Shown piece after piece: positions 7,174 through 14,451 of a stretch of 15,643 nt of DNA (position 1 is its first letter; every line of letters starts with the position of its first letter). Below the pieces are notes generated by a model that saw nothing but the letters and a program-made list of their open reading frames with translations, was not told where the DNA came from and did no database searches. The DNA comes from Helicobacteraceae bacterium (lineage in GTDB: Bacteria; Campylobacterota; Campylobacteria; Campylobacterales; SZUA-545). Both the position numbers and the translations under genes were made by a program. The stretch is taken from NCBI GenBank assembly GCA_031275395.1, contig JAISOU010000079.1, forward strand, positions 1 through 15,643, in the 5' to 3' direction.

Positions 7174-7528
7174 GAAGGTTTTTGGTTTCGCCGTCGATCT
7201 TGGCGACCCTGCCGCCGCGAAGCGAAGCGATTTCGACTTTCGCGACAAATATAAGCGTTTGATCGAGCCAAAGCTCCTGCAAAAGCCAAAGGGAGGCGGC
7301 GCGAATCTCAATTAGTTTTGTCCTCGCCTCTAATAGATCGCCTAGTTTTGCGGACTTAACAAATCTAATCTCCATCGATCGGACAAGAAAATAACGCTCC
7401 GCGCTTTCTGGTTTATAGCCGATCGCAAAAAACGCTTCGCTTCGCGCTCGTTCTATATACTTTAAGTAGTTTGCGTGATATACAACGCCTAAAGAATCGG
7501 TGTCTTCATAATAAACTCTAATCTTCAA
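7133..7528 (-). CDS. ybgC: YbgC-type acyl-CoA thioesterase (4HBT hotdog fold)
   Basis: The 131-residue protein carries the YbgC/4-hydroxybenzoyl-CoA thioesterase signature VYYEDTDSLGVVYHANYLKYIERAR at residues 5-29, given here in pieces: EDTD with catalytic D11, VYHANYL with H18, and the helix IERARSE. The second half gives the strands of a hotdog fold. It hydrolyses acyl-CoA thioesters. In E. coli YbgC works near the Tol-Pal system, and in Helicobacter pylori a homologue (HP0496) has been studied. No tol genes are visible here. The start is TTG 7528, with AAAGGATAG directly upstream and a 3-nt gap to the membrane-protein gene, so it is the third gene of that operon. The C-terminal 14 codons overlap the convergent gene at 5878-7173. 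Confidence 0.92.
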   Translation of the reverse strand: MKIRVYYEDTDSLGVVYHANYLKYIERARSEAFFAIGYKPESAERYFLVRSMEIRFVKSAKLGDLLEARTKLIEIRAASLWLLQELWLDQTLIFVAKVEIASLRGGRVAKIDGETKNLLNKTFSNRPQPSR

Positions 7529-7531
7529 TTT

Positions 7532-7930
7532 CTATCCTTTTTTACGACCGGTTTTTAACGCTAAACGACGTTTTTCAATTTTCGCGTTTAACCTAATTAA
7601 ATATCCGCTAATCCAACGCAGATACAACAAAAACAAATAACCAAAAAACGATCCGCTAAACGAGATAAACGAAAGCAGATAAAGCTCCGCTAGTTTCGCG
7701 CCGTTAAATACGAAAACCCCGATCGGAAGAATCGTTAAAAGCATCGCGGTTAAAACCGCTAAAAAAACAAAGACGATCGCATAAACGCATTTAACCGCGA
7801 TCGGCTCTAAGCGTTCTAAATCGCACAGTTTTGAGGCGATCGGCTTAACTAAAAGAAACGAGCCTTTCCAACAGACAAAACCAATTGCAAAACCGTAAAA
7901 TAGCGCCGCGATAAAAGAGTAAGCGTTCAT
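7532..7930 (-). CDS. Small integral membrane protein of unknown function
   Basis: I place the start at ATG 7930, which overlaps the stop of the upstream gene by ATGA. An upstream in-frame extension to 8047 reads antisense-like basic sequence inside that gene. The 132-residue product begins MNAYSFIAALFYGFAIGFVC. It has about three hydrophobic segments (residues 4-25, 48-75 and 85-105) and a strongly basic C-terminal tail (KIEKRRLALKTGRKKG). No motif is recognised. It is the middle gene of a three-gene operon with another small membrane protein and the YbgC-type thioesterase, which suggests a role at the inner membrane, but nothing more specific can be said. Confidence 0.75.
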   Translation of the reverse strand: MNAYSFIAALFYGFAIGFVCWKGSFLLVKPIASKLCDLERLEPIAVKCVYAIVFVFLAVLTAMLLTILPIGVFVFNGAKLAELYLLSFISFSGSFFGYLFLLYLRWISGYLIRLNAKIEKRRLALKTGRKKG

Positions 7931-8427
7931 CTCTTTTCTCTTATCAAATCTTGATCGAGCGGTTTTTGAAAAGCGTAGATCGCGCATACAAATATAGCCG
8001 ATCCAAAACAAACGCCAAACGCGGAAAATAGTAAAAAATCGCGCCAAACTTCCGCGCCTTCAAGATCGGCAAAAACCGTCAGTATGATTGGCGCTAAAGA
8101 TAAAAACGCGGCGGAAATTAAAATAGCGAAAAGCGTAATTATCGCTTGCGCAATATAAACGACGATCTTTAGCGCTTTTGACGTTTTATTTTGTAACTTG
8201 ATTCCAAGCAAAAGATCGGCGCGTTTCGGCGCAAAAAAAAGCAAGTTATACGCCGCTACGCCAATAACGCTTGAAACAAGCGCGGCGATCTTAAAGATAT
8301 ATTCGAGCGGCAAAAGCTGATGAATATAAACCGCGCCAAAAACAAGCGCTAAATACGCCGCCGCTTTAGAACGCTTTTCGCGCCGCGCGGGGGCGACAAA
8401 CGATCTTTTTGTATTGACGAAAGACAA
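7927..8427 (-). CDS. Integral membrane protein of unknown function
   Basis: This 166-residue protein has a basic N-terminus (KRSFVAPARREKRSK) followed by roughly four membrane segments, at about residues 22-45, 46-66, 84-117 and 127-152. The first is preceded by the positive charges expected for an inside N-terminus. The start is TTG 8427, with AAGGAAG at a good distance upstream and a convincing promoter beyond that. No conserved family motif is recognised. It is the first gene of the operon with the small membrane protein (ATGA overlap) and the thioesterase. Confidence 0.75.
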   Translation of the reverse strand: MSFVNTKRSFVAPARREKRSKAAAYLALVFGAVYIHQLLPLEYIFKIAALVSSVIGVAAYNLLFFAPKRADLLLGIKLQNKTSKALKIVVYIAQAIITLFAILISAAFLSLAPIILTVFADLEGAEVWRDFLLFSAFGVCFGSAIFVCAIYAFQKPLDQDLIREKR

Positions 8428-8447
8428 GCTACGCTTCCTTAATTCTT

Positions 8448-8476
8448 AATATACGCAAGCAATCATATCAGATCAA
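8448..8476 (-). promoter_or_regulatory. Promoter of the membrane-protein/thioesterase operon
   Basis: On the - strand TTGATC (8476-8471) and TATATT (8453-8448) are separated by exactly 17 bases. This is the best -35/-10 pair in the window and unusual for this phylum, where -35 boxes are weak. Initiation would fall near 8441, giving a leader of about 14 nt that contains the AAGGAAG ribosome site for the TTG start at 8427. Confidence 0.6.
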
Positions 8477-8544
8477 AGCATAACCCGATCGACCAAAACC
8501 TACGTCGCCGCTATTTTATTAAGCGCCGTTTTCCTCGCGGGCGT

Positions 8545-8579
8545 AGCGCGGACGCGCTCGCGCAAAATCGCTTCGCGCG
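8545..8579. repeat. Two GC-rich hairpins in the divergent intergenic region
   Basis: AGCGC (8545-8549) and GCGCT (8554-8558) form a perfect five-pair stem around a GGAC loop. CGCGC (8559-8563) and GCGCG (8575-8579) form a second stem with an 11-base loop. They lie between two divergent promoters, where a terminator for either gene would make no sense. They may be a protein-binding or mRNA-independent DNA element, or the relic of an upstream unit. Confidence 0.35.
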
Positions 8580-8584
8580 CGCAC

Positions 8585-8607
8585 TTTAGATATATTTTAG
8601 ATATACT
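8585..8607 (+). promoter_or_regulatory. terC promoter region: phased direct repeat and -10 box
   Basis: TTTAGATATA occurs twice, at 8585-8594 and 8596-8605, so the copies repeat every 11 bp, about one helical turn. The second copy runs into TATACT (8602-8607), a plausible -10 box that would start transcription near 8614, a few bases before the G tract. The phased AT-rich repeat fits either the periodic upstream signal typical of Campylobacterota promoters or a repressor operator. The sequence alone does not decide. Confidence 0.45.
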
Positions 8608-8620
8608 TGCGCTATTTTTA

Positions 8621-8629
8621 GGGGGGGGG
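8621..8629 (+). repeat. Nine-G homopolymer forming the ribosome binding region of terC
   Basis: Nine consecutive Gs are followed by AAATT and the ATG at 8635. There is no other Shine-Dalgarno sequence, so the tract itself must pair with the 16S rRNA tail or replace it. G tracts of this length are slippage-prone in Campylobacter and Helicobacter. Here slippage would alter leader length and spacing without shifting a reading frame. Confidence 0.7.
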
Positions 8630-8634
8630 AAATT

Positions 8635-9369
8635 ATGGACGGCATTATGGCTTTGATAAGCGATCCGCAGGCGTGGATTGCGTTGGTAACTTTGGCGGGG
8701 CTTGAGATTGTTCTTGGCGTAGATAATATCATTTTTATCGCAATTTTAGTAAGCAGACTTCCGGAGGAAAAAAGACGAAAAGCTAGTATACTGGGGCTAT
8801 CTTTGGCTATGGGAACAAGGGTCGTTTTGCTACTTTCGCTCTTTTGGATTATGAAACTTACGACGCCGCTTTTTTCGCTCTTCGATCACAACTTCTCGGG
8901 ACGCGATCTGATATTGCTCTTTGGCGGACTATTTCTGATGGCAAAAGCGACGCTGGAGATTCATCATAGTATCGATCCGCAAGAGGAGAAAGACAAAACG
9001 AACGCGAACGCGGCAAAAAGTTTTGGCGGCGTTTTAATACAGATTGCTTTTTTGGACATCATTTTTTCTCTCGATTCGGTTATTACAGCAGTCGGTATGG
9101 TAAGTCAAGTAGAGATTATGATATTAGCCGTCGTAATAGCGGCGCTAATTATGATGTTAGCCTCAAAAACCATTAGCGATTTTATAGAAAAACACCCAAC
9201 GTTAAAGATGATGGCGTTGGCGTTTTTAATACTTGTGGGAGTGGCTTTAATGGGCGAAGGATTAGGAATGCATATACCAAAAGGTTACATCTATTTCTCT
9301 ATGGCGTTTGCGCTGACGGTGGAATCCCTAAATATCTACGCAAAATCCAAGAAACGGCAAAAAATATAG
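8635..9369 (+). CDS. TerC-family integral membrane protein (putative metal exporter)
   Basis: The 244-residue protein shows the TerC signature twice: EIVLGVDNIIF at residues 24-34 (E24, D30) and FLDIIFSLDSVITAVGM at 138-154 (D140, D146). These acidic residues lie inside membrane helices and are thought to bind metal. Seven or so membrane segments fit the family, with a charged cytosolic loop at 108-128. Characterised relatives such as Alx and MeeF/MeeY-type proteins export manganese; tellurite resistance is only the historical name. The substrate here is inferred. The gene stands alone, reads from its own promoter and ends at TAG 9367-9369, directly abutting the stop of the convergent lipoprotein gene. 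I see no yybP-ykoY manganese riboswitch; the predicted leader is only about 20 nt. Confidence 0.92.
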   Translation: MDGIMALISDPQAWIALVTLAGLEIVLGVDNIIFIAILVSRLPEEKRRKASILGLSLAMGTRVVLLLSLFWIMKLTTPLFSLFDHNFSGRDLILLFGGLFLMAKATLEIHHSIDPQEEKDKTNANAAKSFGGVLIQIAFLDIIFSLDSVITAVGMVSQVEIMILAVVIAALIMMLASKTISDFIEKHPTLKMMALAFLILVGVALMGEGLGMHIPKGYIYFSMAFALTVESLNIYAKSKKRQKI

Positions 9370-10212
9370 CTACTCTTGCAAATCATACCACGTTTTGATC
9401 TGATGAATAGATACGCCGATCGACGGATAAGAGATATAATCTTTTAATTTGTTTAGCTCGTCGTACATATAGCGCTTGCCCTCCTCCATATAAGAAACCT
9501 TATCGCCCTCTTGCGAATAGGTTTCCGCGCCTAGAATTATTGTTTTGTTAAGCGCTTTTGCCGCTTCAATTTCGTCTTTTGATTCATTATACATTTCTAA
9601 CGCGCTATCGCGGTATGACATAATAAAGGTTCGATCGACCCGATCGATTAATGCGTAATAGAGCGGGACGTTTTCGCCGCTATAGTTAATTTCGTCGTCA
9701 AACCAAAACGGTATATCGATATCAATCGGAAGTTTATCCGAAAGCCGAATAATTAAATCCAAATAATCCACCAAAATTTCCGCTCTTCTATCGCCAAAAT
9801 CCGGATATTGATGCGGCTCTATATCCAAATGAATCCCCGCAAATCGTCTAGCGTCCGACGCGGTATATTGATAGTCTAAAAAATTATCGATAATTCTTAG
9901 AATCTCATCGTCGTTTTCTATATACGTATAATCGCCCTCTAATAAAAATACCTTTATACCCTTAGATCGCGCCTTTTCTATAAAATCCCCCGTAACTTCG
10001 CCAAAATTATTCGTGGATAGATAAATCTCGTTAATATCGTTGTTTGCCGCAAACTCTAAGTAACGATCGTCGCTAATCAGATCGCTATGCCACCACCAAA
10101 CTCCGCGTATTGGCAGATTTGATTGAAATCTTAACCCGCTTTGCGTTTCTTTATCCGATCCGCACCCGAAAAACGCCAACGCTATTACAAAAACGATAAA
10201 TAGCTTTTTCAT
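9370..10212 (-). CDS. Lipoprotein with a GH18-like TIM-barrel domain
   Basis: I use ATG 10212, which gives a proper lipoprotein signal (MKKLFIVFVIALAFFGCGSD, lipidated Cys17); a TTG at 10230 would add six residues. The 280-residue protein looks like a single TIM barrel: strand 1 IRGVWWWHSD (36-44), NEIYLS (61-66), KGIKVFLLEGD (84-94), GIHLDIEPH (127-134), IDIDIPFW (163-170), RTFIMSYRD (194-202), KTIILGAET, and a last strand ending in HQIKTWY. The acidic LDIEP element (D130, E132) on strand 4 and MSY on strand 6 recall the catalytic DxxDxDxE and MxYD of GH18 hydrolases, though the full motif is not kept. Enzyme activity is an inference. It follows ribBA closely but reads AT-richer, with many ATA and AAT codons, so it may have been acquired. 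Its stop abuts terC. Confidence 0.8.
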   Translation of the reverse strand: MKKLFIVFVIALAFFGCGSDKETQSGLRFQSNLPIRGVWWWHSDLISDDRYLEFAANNDINEIYLSTNNFGEVTGDFIEKARSKGIKVFLLEGDYTYIENDDEILRIIDNFLDYQYTASDARRFAGIHLDIEPHQYPDFGDRRAEILVDYLDLIIRLSDKLPIDIDIPFWFDDEINYSGENVPLYYALIDRVDRTFIMSYRDSALEMYNESKDEIEAAKALNKTIILGAETYSQEGDKVSYMEEGKRYMYDELNKLKDYISYPSIGVSIHQIKTWYDLQE

Positions 10213-10230
10213 AGTAAAAATATCCCGCAA

Positions 10231-11256
10231 TCATAAAAGTAGCGTTTCTTTTAATTCCAGTCCAAAACCGGAAAGCGCCGTAAATTCGCCTATCTCTTTC
10301 GTGGCTAAAACCGTCAGTTTTTTTATTCCAAGCCGAGTTAAGATTTGCGCTCCTATTCCAAACTCTTTTTTTGAGCCTTGCGCGCCCTCTTCTATAAGTA
10401 GCAGAACGCCGCCGTTTTTCTTCAAATATTCGATCGCTTGTAGCAAGCCGCAAAAACGCCTATCGTCTAAAAGCAGTTTCGCGTCGCTTCCTACGATATG
10501 AAATTTGACGGCGCTCTCTTCGCCAATTTCGCCAAAAACCACGGCGTTATGAACGCGCCCCAGATGATCGAGCCATTCGCTTATCGTTACGGCGACTCCA
10601 AAAAGTTCGCTTGTTTCGATCTGGCGGCGGCTTACTAACGATTCGCGTTCAAGCCGATACTCGATTAGATCGGCTATATACACGATCGGAATGTTTTTCT
10701 CGTCCGAAAACCTATCGAGTTCCGGTCGTCTTGCCATCGTTCCGTCGGACGTTAAAATTTCGCAGATTACGCCGCAGGGCGTAAGTCCGGCTAAACGGCA
10801 GAGATCGACCGCGCCTTCAGTCTGCCCCGTTCTTACCAACACGCCGCCGTCTTTGGCGATCAGCGGAAAAATATGACCCGGTCGAACAAAATCATCGGGC
10901 TTACTTAGGGCGCTCGATAGCAGGGCGATCGTATCGTGCCGCTCGTAGGCGGAAATCCCCGTGCTGGCGCTTTTTGCATCAACGCTAACCGTAAAAGCCG
11001 TTTCGTGCGCCGACGTGTTTTTTTTGACCATAGGCTCTAGCTCCAAACGTTCCGCAATCGTTTTGTCGAGCGCGGCGCAGACAAGCCCCCTCGCCTCTTT
11101 GATCATAAAGTTCATCAATTCAGGTGTGGAAAGAGCGCCCGCATACATCAGATCGCCCTCGTTTTCGCGATCCTCGTCGTCGATTAAAATGACCATTTTG
11201 CCCGCTTTGATCGTATCAATCGCCTTTACAACCCGCTCGATCGCCTGTTGGTTCAT
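10231..11256 (-). CDS. ribBA: RibBA: 3,4-dihydroxy-2-butanone 4-phosphate synthase with degenerate GTP cyclohydrolase II domain
   Basis: Residues 1-205 are the RibB domain, which makes the four-carbon riboflavin precursor from ribulose 5-phosphate. It shows DDEDRENEGD at 26-35, TGISAYERHDT at 99-109, RPGHIFPL at 125-132 and CEILTSDGTMARR at 165-177. The usual GHTEA metal-ligand motif reads GQTEG at 144-148, so the expected His is Gln145 (codon CAG, 10824-10822). Residues 206-341 keep the RibA outline (RVH, DDRR, IGAQIL, LGIKKL) but lack the CxxxxxxxxxxCxC zinc ligands and the SxRCDC segment, so cyclohydrolase activity is not expected. The same loss is known in Helicobacter and Campylobacter, which carry a separate ribA. 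The start is ATG 11256, with AAAGG about ten bases upstream. The gene is divergent from the M16-like gene. Confidence 0.95.
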   Translation of the reverse strand: MNQQAIERVVKAIDTIKAGKMVILIDDEDRENEGDLMYAGALSTPELMNFMIKEARGLVCAALDKTIAERLELEPMVKKNTSAHETAFTVSVDAKSASTGISAYERHDTIALLSSALSKPDDFVRPGHIFPLIAKDGGVLVRTGQTEGAVDLCRLAGLTPCGVICEILTSDGTMARRPELDRFSDEKNIPIVYIADLIEYRLERESLVSRRQIETSELFGVAVTISEWLDHLGRVHNAVVFGEIGEESAVKFHIVGSDAKLLLDDRRFCGLLQAIEYLKKNGGVLLLIEEGAQGSKKEFGIGAQILTRLGIKKLTVLATKEIGEFTALSGFGLELKETLLL

Positions 11257-11351
11257 CGCGCTTTAACCTTTACTAAATTAAAATACGCAATCGTAGCGAT
11301 ATTTTCCTGCCGTTGCGGCTTTTTGCTACCATATCTTTTTGGGAGGTTGCG

Positions 11352-12638
11352 ATGGTTCGCTTTTGCGCCGTTTTACTTTTATTGCAAGGATTTGCTTTGG
11401 CTATGAATATCGAGTATATCGAAAACGTTCCGCTTCTGTATGAAGAGGATCATAAGTTGCCAATCGTTAGTTTACAGATCGTCTTTTCGGGATCGGGTTC
11501 GATTAGCGACGGCAATAATCTAGGCGCCGCTTATCTAACAAGCGCGCTTCTACGCGAAGGTTCTAAAAAGCTAGGTTCCGTAGCCTTTGCGCGCGCGTTG
11601 GAAGAAAAGGCGATCAACCTTGATTTTCACGCCGGAAAAGAGAACTTTTCGATCTCTATTAGCTCTCTTAAAGAGCAGTTTGACGACGGCGTAGATCTTT
11701 TAATCGCCGTCTTGCAAGATCCAAATCTAACCAAAGACGCGCTAAAAAAGATCAAAATTATTGCGCAAGGCGAGTTTGGCTCTCTTGAAAATAATTTCGA
11801 TTATGTAGCCGATCGCGGATTGAACGAAATTTTATTCAAAAACACGCCGCTTATGCGTCCGGTTATGAGCGATCCAAAAAGCGTAGAAAAAATCTCGCTT
11901 AACACAATCGGCGCACATATCAAAACGGCGCTTGTTAAAGAGCGCGTAACGCTTCTTTTCGGCGGCGATCTAAGCGATCAAGAGGCAAAAAAATGGAGCA
12001 AAAAAATACTAAACGCGCTGCCTAACGGCAAAACAATAGCGCTTGATTTCTACGAAGCGCAAGGCGACGAACAAACGCAAACGATCGAGCGCGAAACCGA
12101 ACAGGCTTATATCTACTTTGGAGCGCCGTTTAATCTGCGTTACGACGACGAAGAGGGCTACAAAGCCACAGCCGCCTCGTTTATTCTCGGAGCGTCAGGT
12201 TTTGGCAGTCGGCTTATGGAGGAGATTCGCGTTAAACGCGGTCTTGCATACGGCGCTTACTCCTACGTTAATCTTTCGCTCGCAAGCTCTGGATTTTCGG
12301 GACATTTACAAACGAAGATCGAATCGCAAGAAGAGGCGATAAAACTTGTTAAAGAGGTAATCTCTGGATTTGTTAAAAACGGCGCGACGCAAAAAGAGCT
12401 TGACGAGGCTAGAAAGTTTATATTAGGAAGCGAGCCGCTACGCAATGAAACAATGAGCCAAAGACTTCACCGCACCTACGGCGATTTTTATCGTAAAAAA
12501 CCGATCGGTTGGCAAAAAGAGCAGTTAAAAAAGATCGAAAAACTCACGTTAAAAGAGTTAAACGAGTTTATCGCCGCTCACCCGGAGATTTTGCGGTTAA
12601 GTTTTTTTATCGTAACCCAAACGCGGCAAGCGGACTAA
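11352..12638 (+). CDS. M16 (insulinase/pitrilysin) family protein without zinc motif
   Basis: The start is ATG 11352, chosen because GGGAGG (11341-11345 with its neighbour) sits at an ideal distance and a signal peptide follows at once (MVRFCAVLLLLQGFALA). An upstream in-frame reading from 11313 has neither. The 428-residue protein has the two M16 half-domains. In the first, the segment that should carry HxxEH reads AYLTSAL, so all three zinc residues are replaced. The second keeps LGASGFGSRLMEEIRVKRGLAYGAYS as its R/Y substrate-site motif (split here by meaning: SRLMEEIR and GLAYGAY). It therefore resembles the non-catalytic M16 proteins of Campylobacterota (HP1012/Cj0805 type), which are probably periplasmic and may need an active partner. 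recG follows after 10 bases. Confidence 0.87.
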   Translation: MVRFCAVLLLLQGFALAMNIEYIENVPLLYEEDHKLPIVSLQIVFSGSGSISDGNNLGAAYLTSALLREGSKKLGSVAFARALEEKAINLDFHAGKENFSISISSLKEQFDDGVDLLIAVLQDPNLTKDALKKIKIIAQGEFGSLENNFDYVADRGLNEILFKNTPLMRPVMSDPKSVEKISLNTIGAHIKTALVKERVTLLFGGDLSDQEAKKWSKKILNALPNGKTIALDFYEAQGDEQTQTIERETEQAYIYFGAPFNLRYDDEEGYKATAASFILGASGFGSRLMEEIRVKRGLAYGAYSYVNLSLASSGFSGHLQTKIESQEEAIKLVKEVISGFVKNGATQKELDEARKFILGSEPLRNETMSQRLHRTYGDFYRKKPIGWQKEQLKKIEKLTLKELNEFIAAHPEILRLSFFIVTQTRQAD

Positions 12639-12643
12639 TCCGC
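12630..12643 (+). promoter_or_regulatory. Small hairpin holding the M16-gene stop codon, just before recG
   Basis: GCGGA (12630-12634) and TCCGC (12639-12643) form a perfect stem around the loop CTAA, whose TAA is the stop codon of the M16-like gene. The recG ATG starts five bases later, and recG has no Shine-Dalgarno sequence. A ribosome terminating at the loop would open the stem, so coupled reinitiation is a reasonable guess. There is no T run, so it is not a terminator. Confidence 0.35.
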
Positions 12644-12648
12644 CTATA

Positions 12649-14451
12649 ATGCCAAACGGCGCTATCGAATTAGCCCTGCATATACCAAGCGATTGGCGCG
12701 ATCTAAGGATCGCGTCGTCGCCTAAGATCGGCGAAAACTCTTTGTGCGTCGCGCAAACGATCGACGTTCAGAAAAAGCCCAAGCTTTTTTTAGTTCGCGT
12801 CTATTCTCAAAATTGGCGTAAAGAGTTAAGCGTCGTTTATTTTCACGCAAAAAGTTGGCAAAAAGCCCAATTTGCGAGCGGCAAAATACTAAATCTTTAC
12901 GGCAAAATCGTTATTGGGCATAGCGGTTATGAGATGGTGCAACCAATTGCGGTTAAATATACTGGCGCTATCGAGCCGATCTATAAAAATAAAGCGCATA
13001 GAGAAGCTATCAAACAAACGCTTAACGAACAGAGTTTAATAGCCGAAGGACTGCCCGTCGCAATCGCCAAGAAAATTATCGAATTGCACTTTCCAAAAAC
13101 TATGCCAAGTCTGACAAACCGCGAAACGCTTAGAGCCTTAAAATACGCCGAGATTTTTTCGTTTATGAAACGGCTTAAAAATAAGCGCTCGGCGTTAAGC
13201 GCAAAAATGGCGATCGTAGCCGATCCTGCGCCGTTTATTAAAAGCTTGCCCTTTGCTCTTACGCAAGATCAATTAAGCGCGATCGAAGCGGCAAGAGCCG
13301 ATCTGGCTAAAGAGATTCAAGCGAAAAGATTGATCGTAGGCGACGTTGGTTGCGGCAAGACGATGGTTATGCTTGCGATCGCATATATGGTAGGCAAGGA
13401 GCGATCGATTATTATGGCGCCTACAACCTTGCTTGCAAATCAACTTTACGAAGAGGCAAAAAAGTATTTAAGCGGTTTTTTAACGATCGGTTTTGTTACG
13501 CAAAAAGAAGATACTACTAGCGGAGAAAACCTCTTTGATACGCCAAAAGCCGATCTGATTATCGGCACGCAGGCTTTGTTATATCGAAAACCGCCCAACG
13601 TAGCGTGTTTGATGATCGACGAGCAGCATAGATTCGGCGCTAATCAGCGCAAAGCGCTAAGCGATCTTACGGCGGGAAACGGCAAAAAACCGCATTTTTT
13701 TCAATTCTCCGCCACGCCTATTCCGCGCACATTAGCTATGATACAAAGTTCGCTTTTAAGCATATCAGAAATCAAAACAAACCCGTTCAAAAAAAAGACA
13801 AAAACGGAGGTTATCGATCGCTCGTTTTTTGCGCGGCTCTTAGCGCATATAAAAGAGCAGATAGCGCAGAATAATCAAACGTTAATCGTTTATCCGTTGA
13901 TCGAGGCGAGCGAAACTAACGAATATCAGAGTTTGGAAGAGGCGCGAGGTTATTGGGAGAGCCGTTTTGATCGCGTCTATGTTACGCACGGCAGAGATAA
14001 AGAAAAAGAGTCCGCGCTTTTAGAGTTTAGACAAAACGGCGCTATTTTGCTCGCTACGACTGTAATCGAAGTCGGTATTTCGCTTCCTAGATTAACGACG
14101 ATCGTCGTCGCGGGAGCGGAACGTTTAGGACTTGCCACGCTTCATCAGCTACGTGGCAGAGTTGGAAGAATGGGGCAGGAGGCGTGGTGTTTTTTTTATA
14201 CAAATTATCCGCAAAACCGCCGTTTAAGAGAGATAGCGCAAACAAACGACGGCTTTGAGGTCGCGGAGCTTGATCTAAAAAATCGCAACTCGGGCGATCT
14301 ATTAGAAGGAATCGCGCAAAGCGGCGCGTCGTTTAGTTGGTTTGATATGGCAAACGATCGCAAGATTTTAGAAGAGGTAAAGACGGCGCTGGATCTATTA
14401 AAAAACACAAAAACTTTAAATAAGAAAATAGCGCCGTCGCTTTTAAGGTAA
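12649..14451 (+). CDS. recG: ATP-dependent DNA helicase RecG
   Basis: The 600-residue protein has the RecG order of domains: an OB-like wedge domain in the first 110 residues, then the helicase core. Walker A is GDVGCGKT at 231-238, the Walker B DEQH box is IDEQHRFG at 323-330, and motif III is SATPIPR at 354-360. Motif V is TTVIEVGISLP and motif VI is HQLRGRVGR, followed by the C-terminal GDLLEGIAQSG that is typical of RecG. It remodels stalled forks and Holliday junctions. E. coli RecG has 693 residues; the shorter N-terminal part is normal for this phylum. ATG 12649 overlaps a TATAAT hexamer (12645-12650), which I take as chance because the gene lies 10 bases behind the M16-like gene and is probably cotranscribed. 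Its end overlaps the convergent gene by nine bases. Confidence 0.96.
   Translation: MPNGAIELALHIPSDWRDLRIASSPKIGENSLCVAQTIDVQKKPKLFLVRVYSQNWRKELSVVYFHAKSWQKAQFASGKILNLYGKIVIGHSGYEMVQPIAVKYTGAIEPIYKNKAHREAIKQTLNEQSLIAEGLPVAIAKKIIELHFPKTMPSLTNRETLRALKYAEIFSFMKRLKNKRSALSAKMAIVADPAPFIKSLPFALTQDQLSAIEAARADLAKEIQAKRLIVGDVGCGKTMVMLAIAYMVGKERSIIMAPTTLLANQLYEEAKKYLSGFLTIGFVTQKEDTTSGENLFDTPKADLIIGTQALLYRKPPNVACLMIDEQHRFGANQRKALSDLTAGNGKKPHFFQFSATPIPRTLAMIQSSLLSISEIKTNPFKKKTKTEVIDRSFFARLLAHIKEQIAQNNQTLIVYPLIEASETNEYQSLEEARGYWESRFDRVYVTHGRDKEKESALLEFRQNGAILLATTVIEVGISLPRLTTIVVAGAERLGLATLHQLRGRVGRMGQEAWCFFYTNYPQNRRLREIAQTNDGFEVAELDLKNRNSGDLLEGIAQSGASFSWFDMANDRKILEEVKTALDLLKNTKTLNKKIAPSLLR

Noticed and set aside
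8428-8634. Possible yybP-ykoY manganese riboswitch before terC
   Set aside because: The predicted leader is only about 20 nt and the characteristic riboswitch core is absent.
12645-12650. TATAAT overlapping the recG start codon
   Set aside because: As a -10 box it would start the mRNA after the ATG; recG most likely reads through from the M16-like gene, so the hexamer is probably chance.
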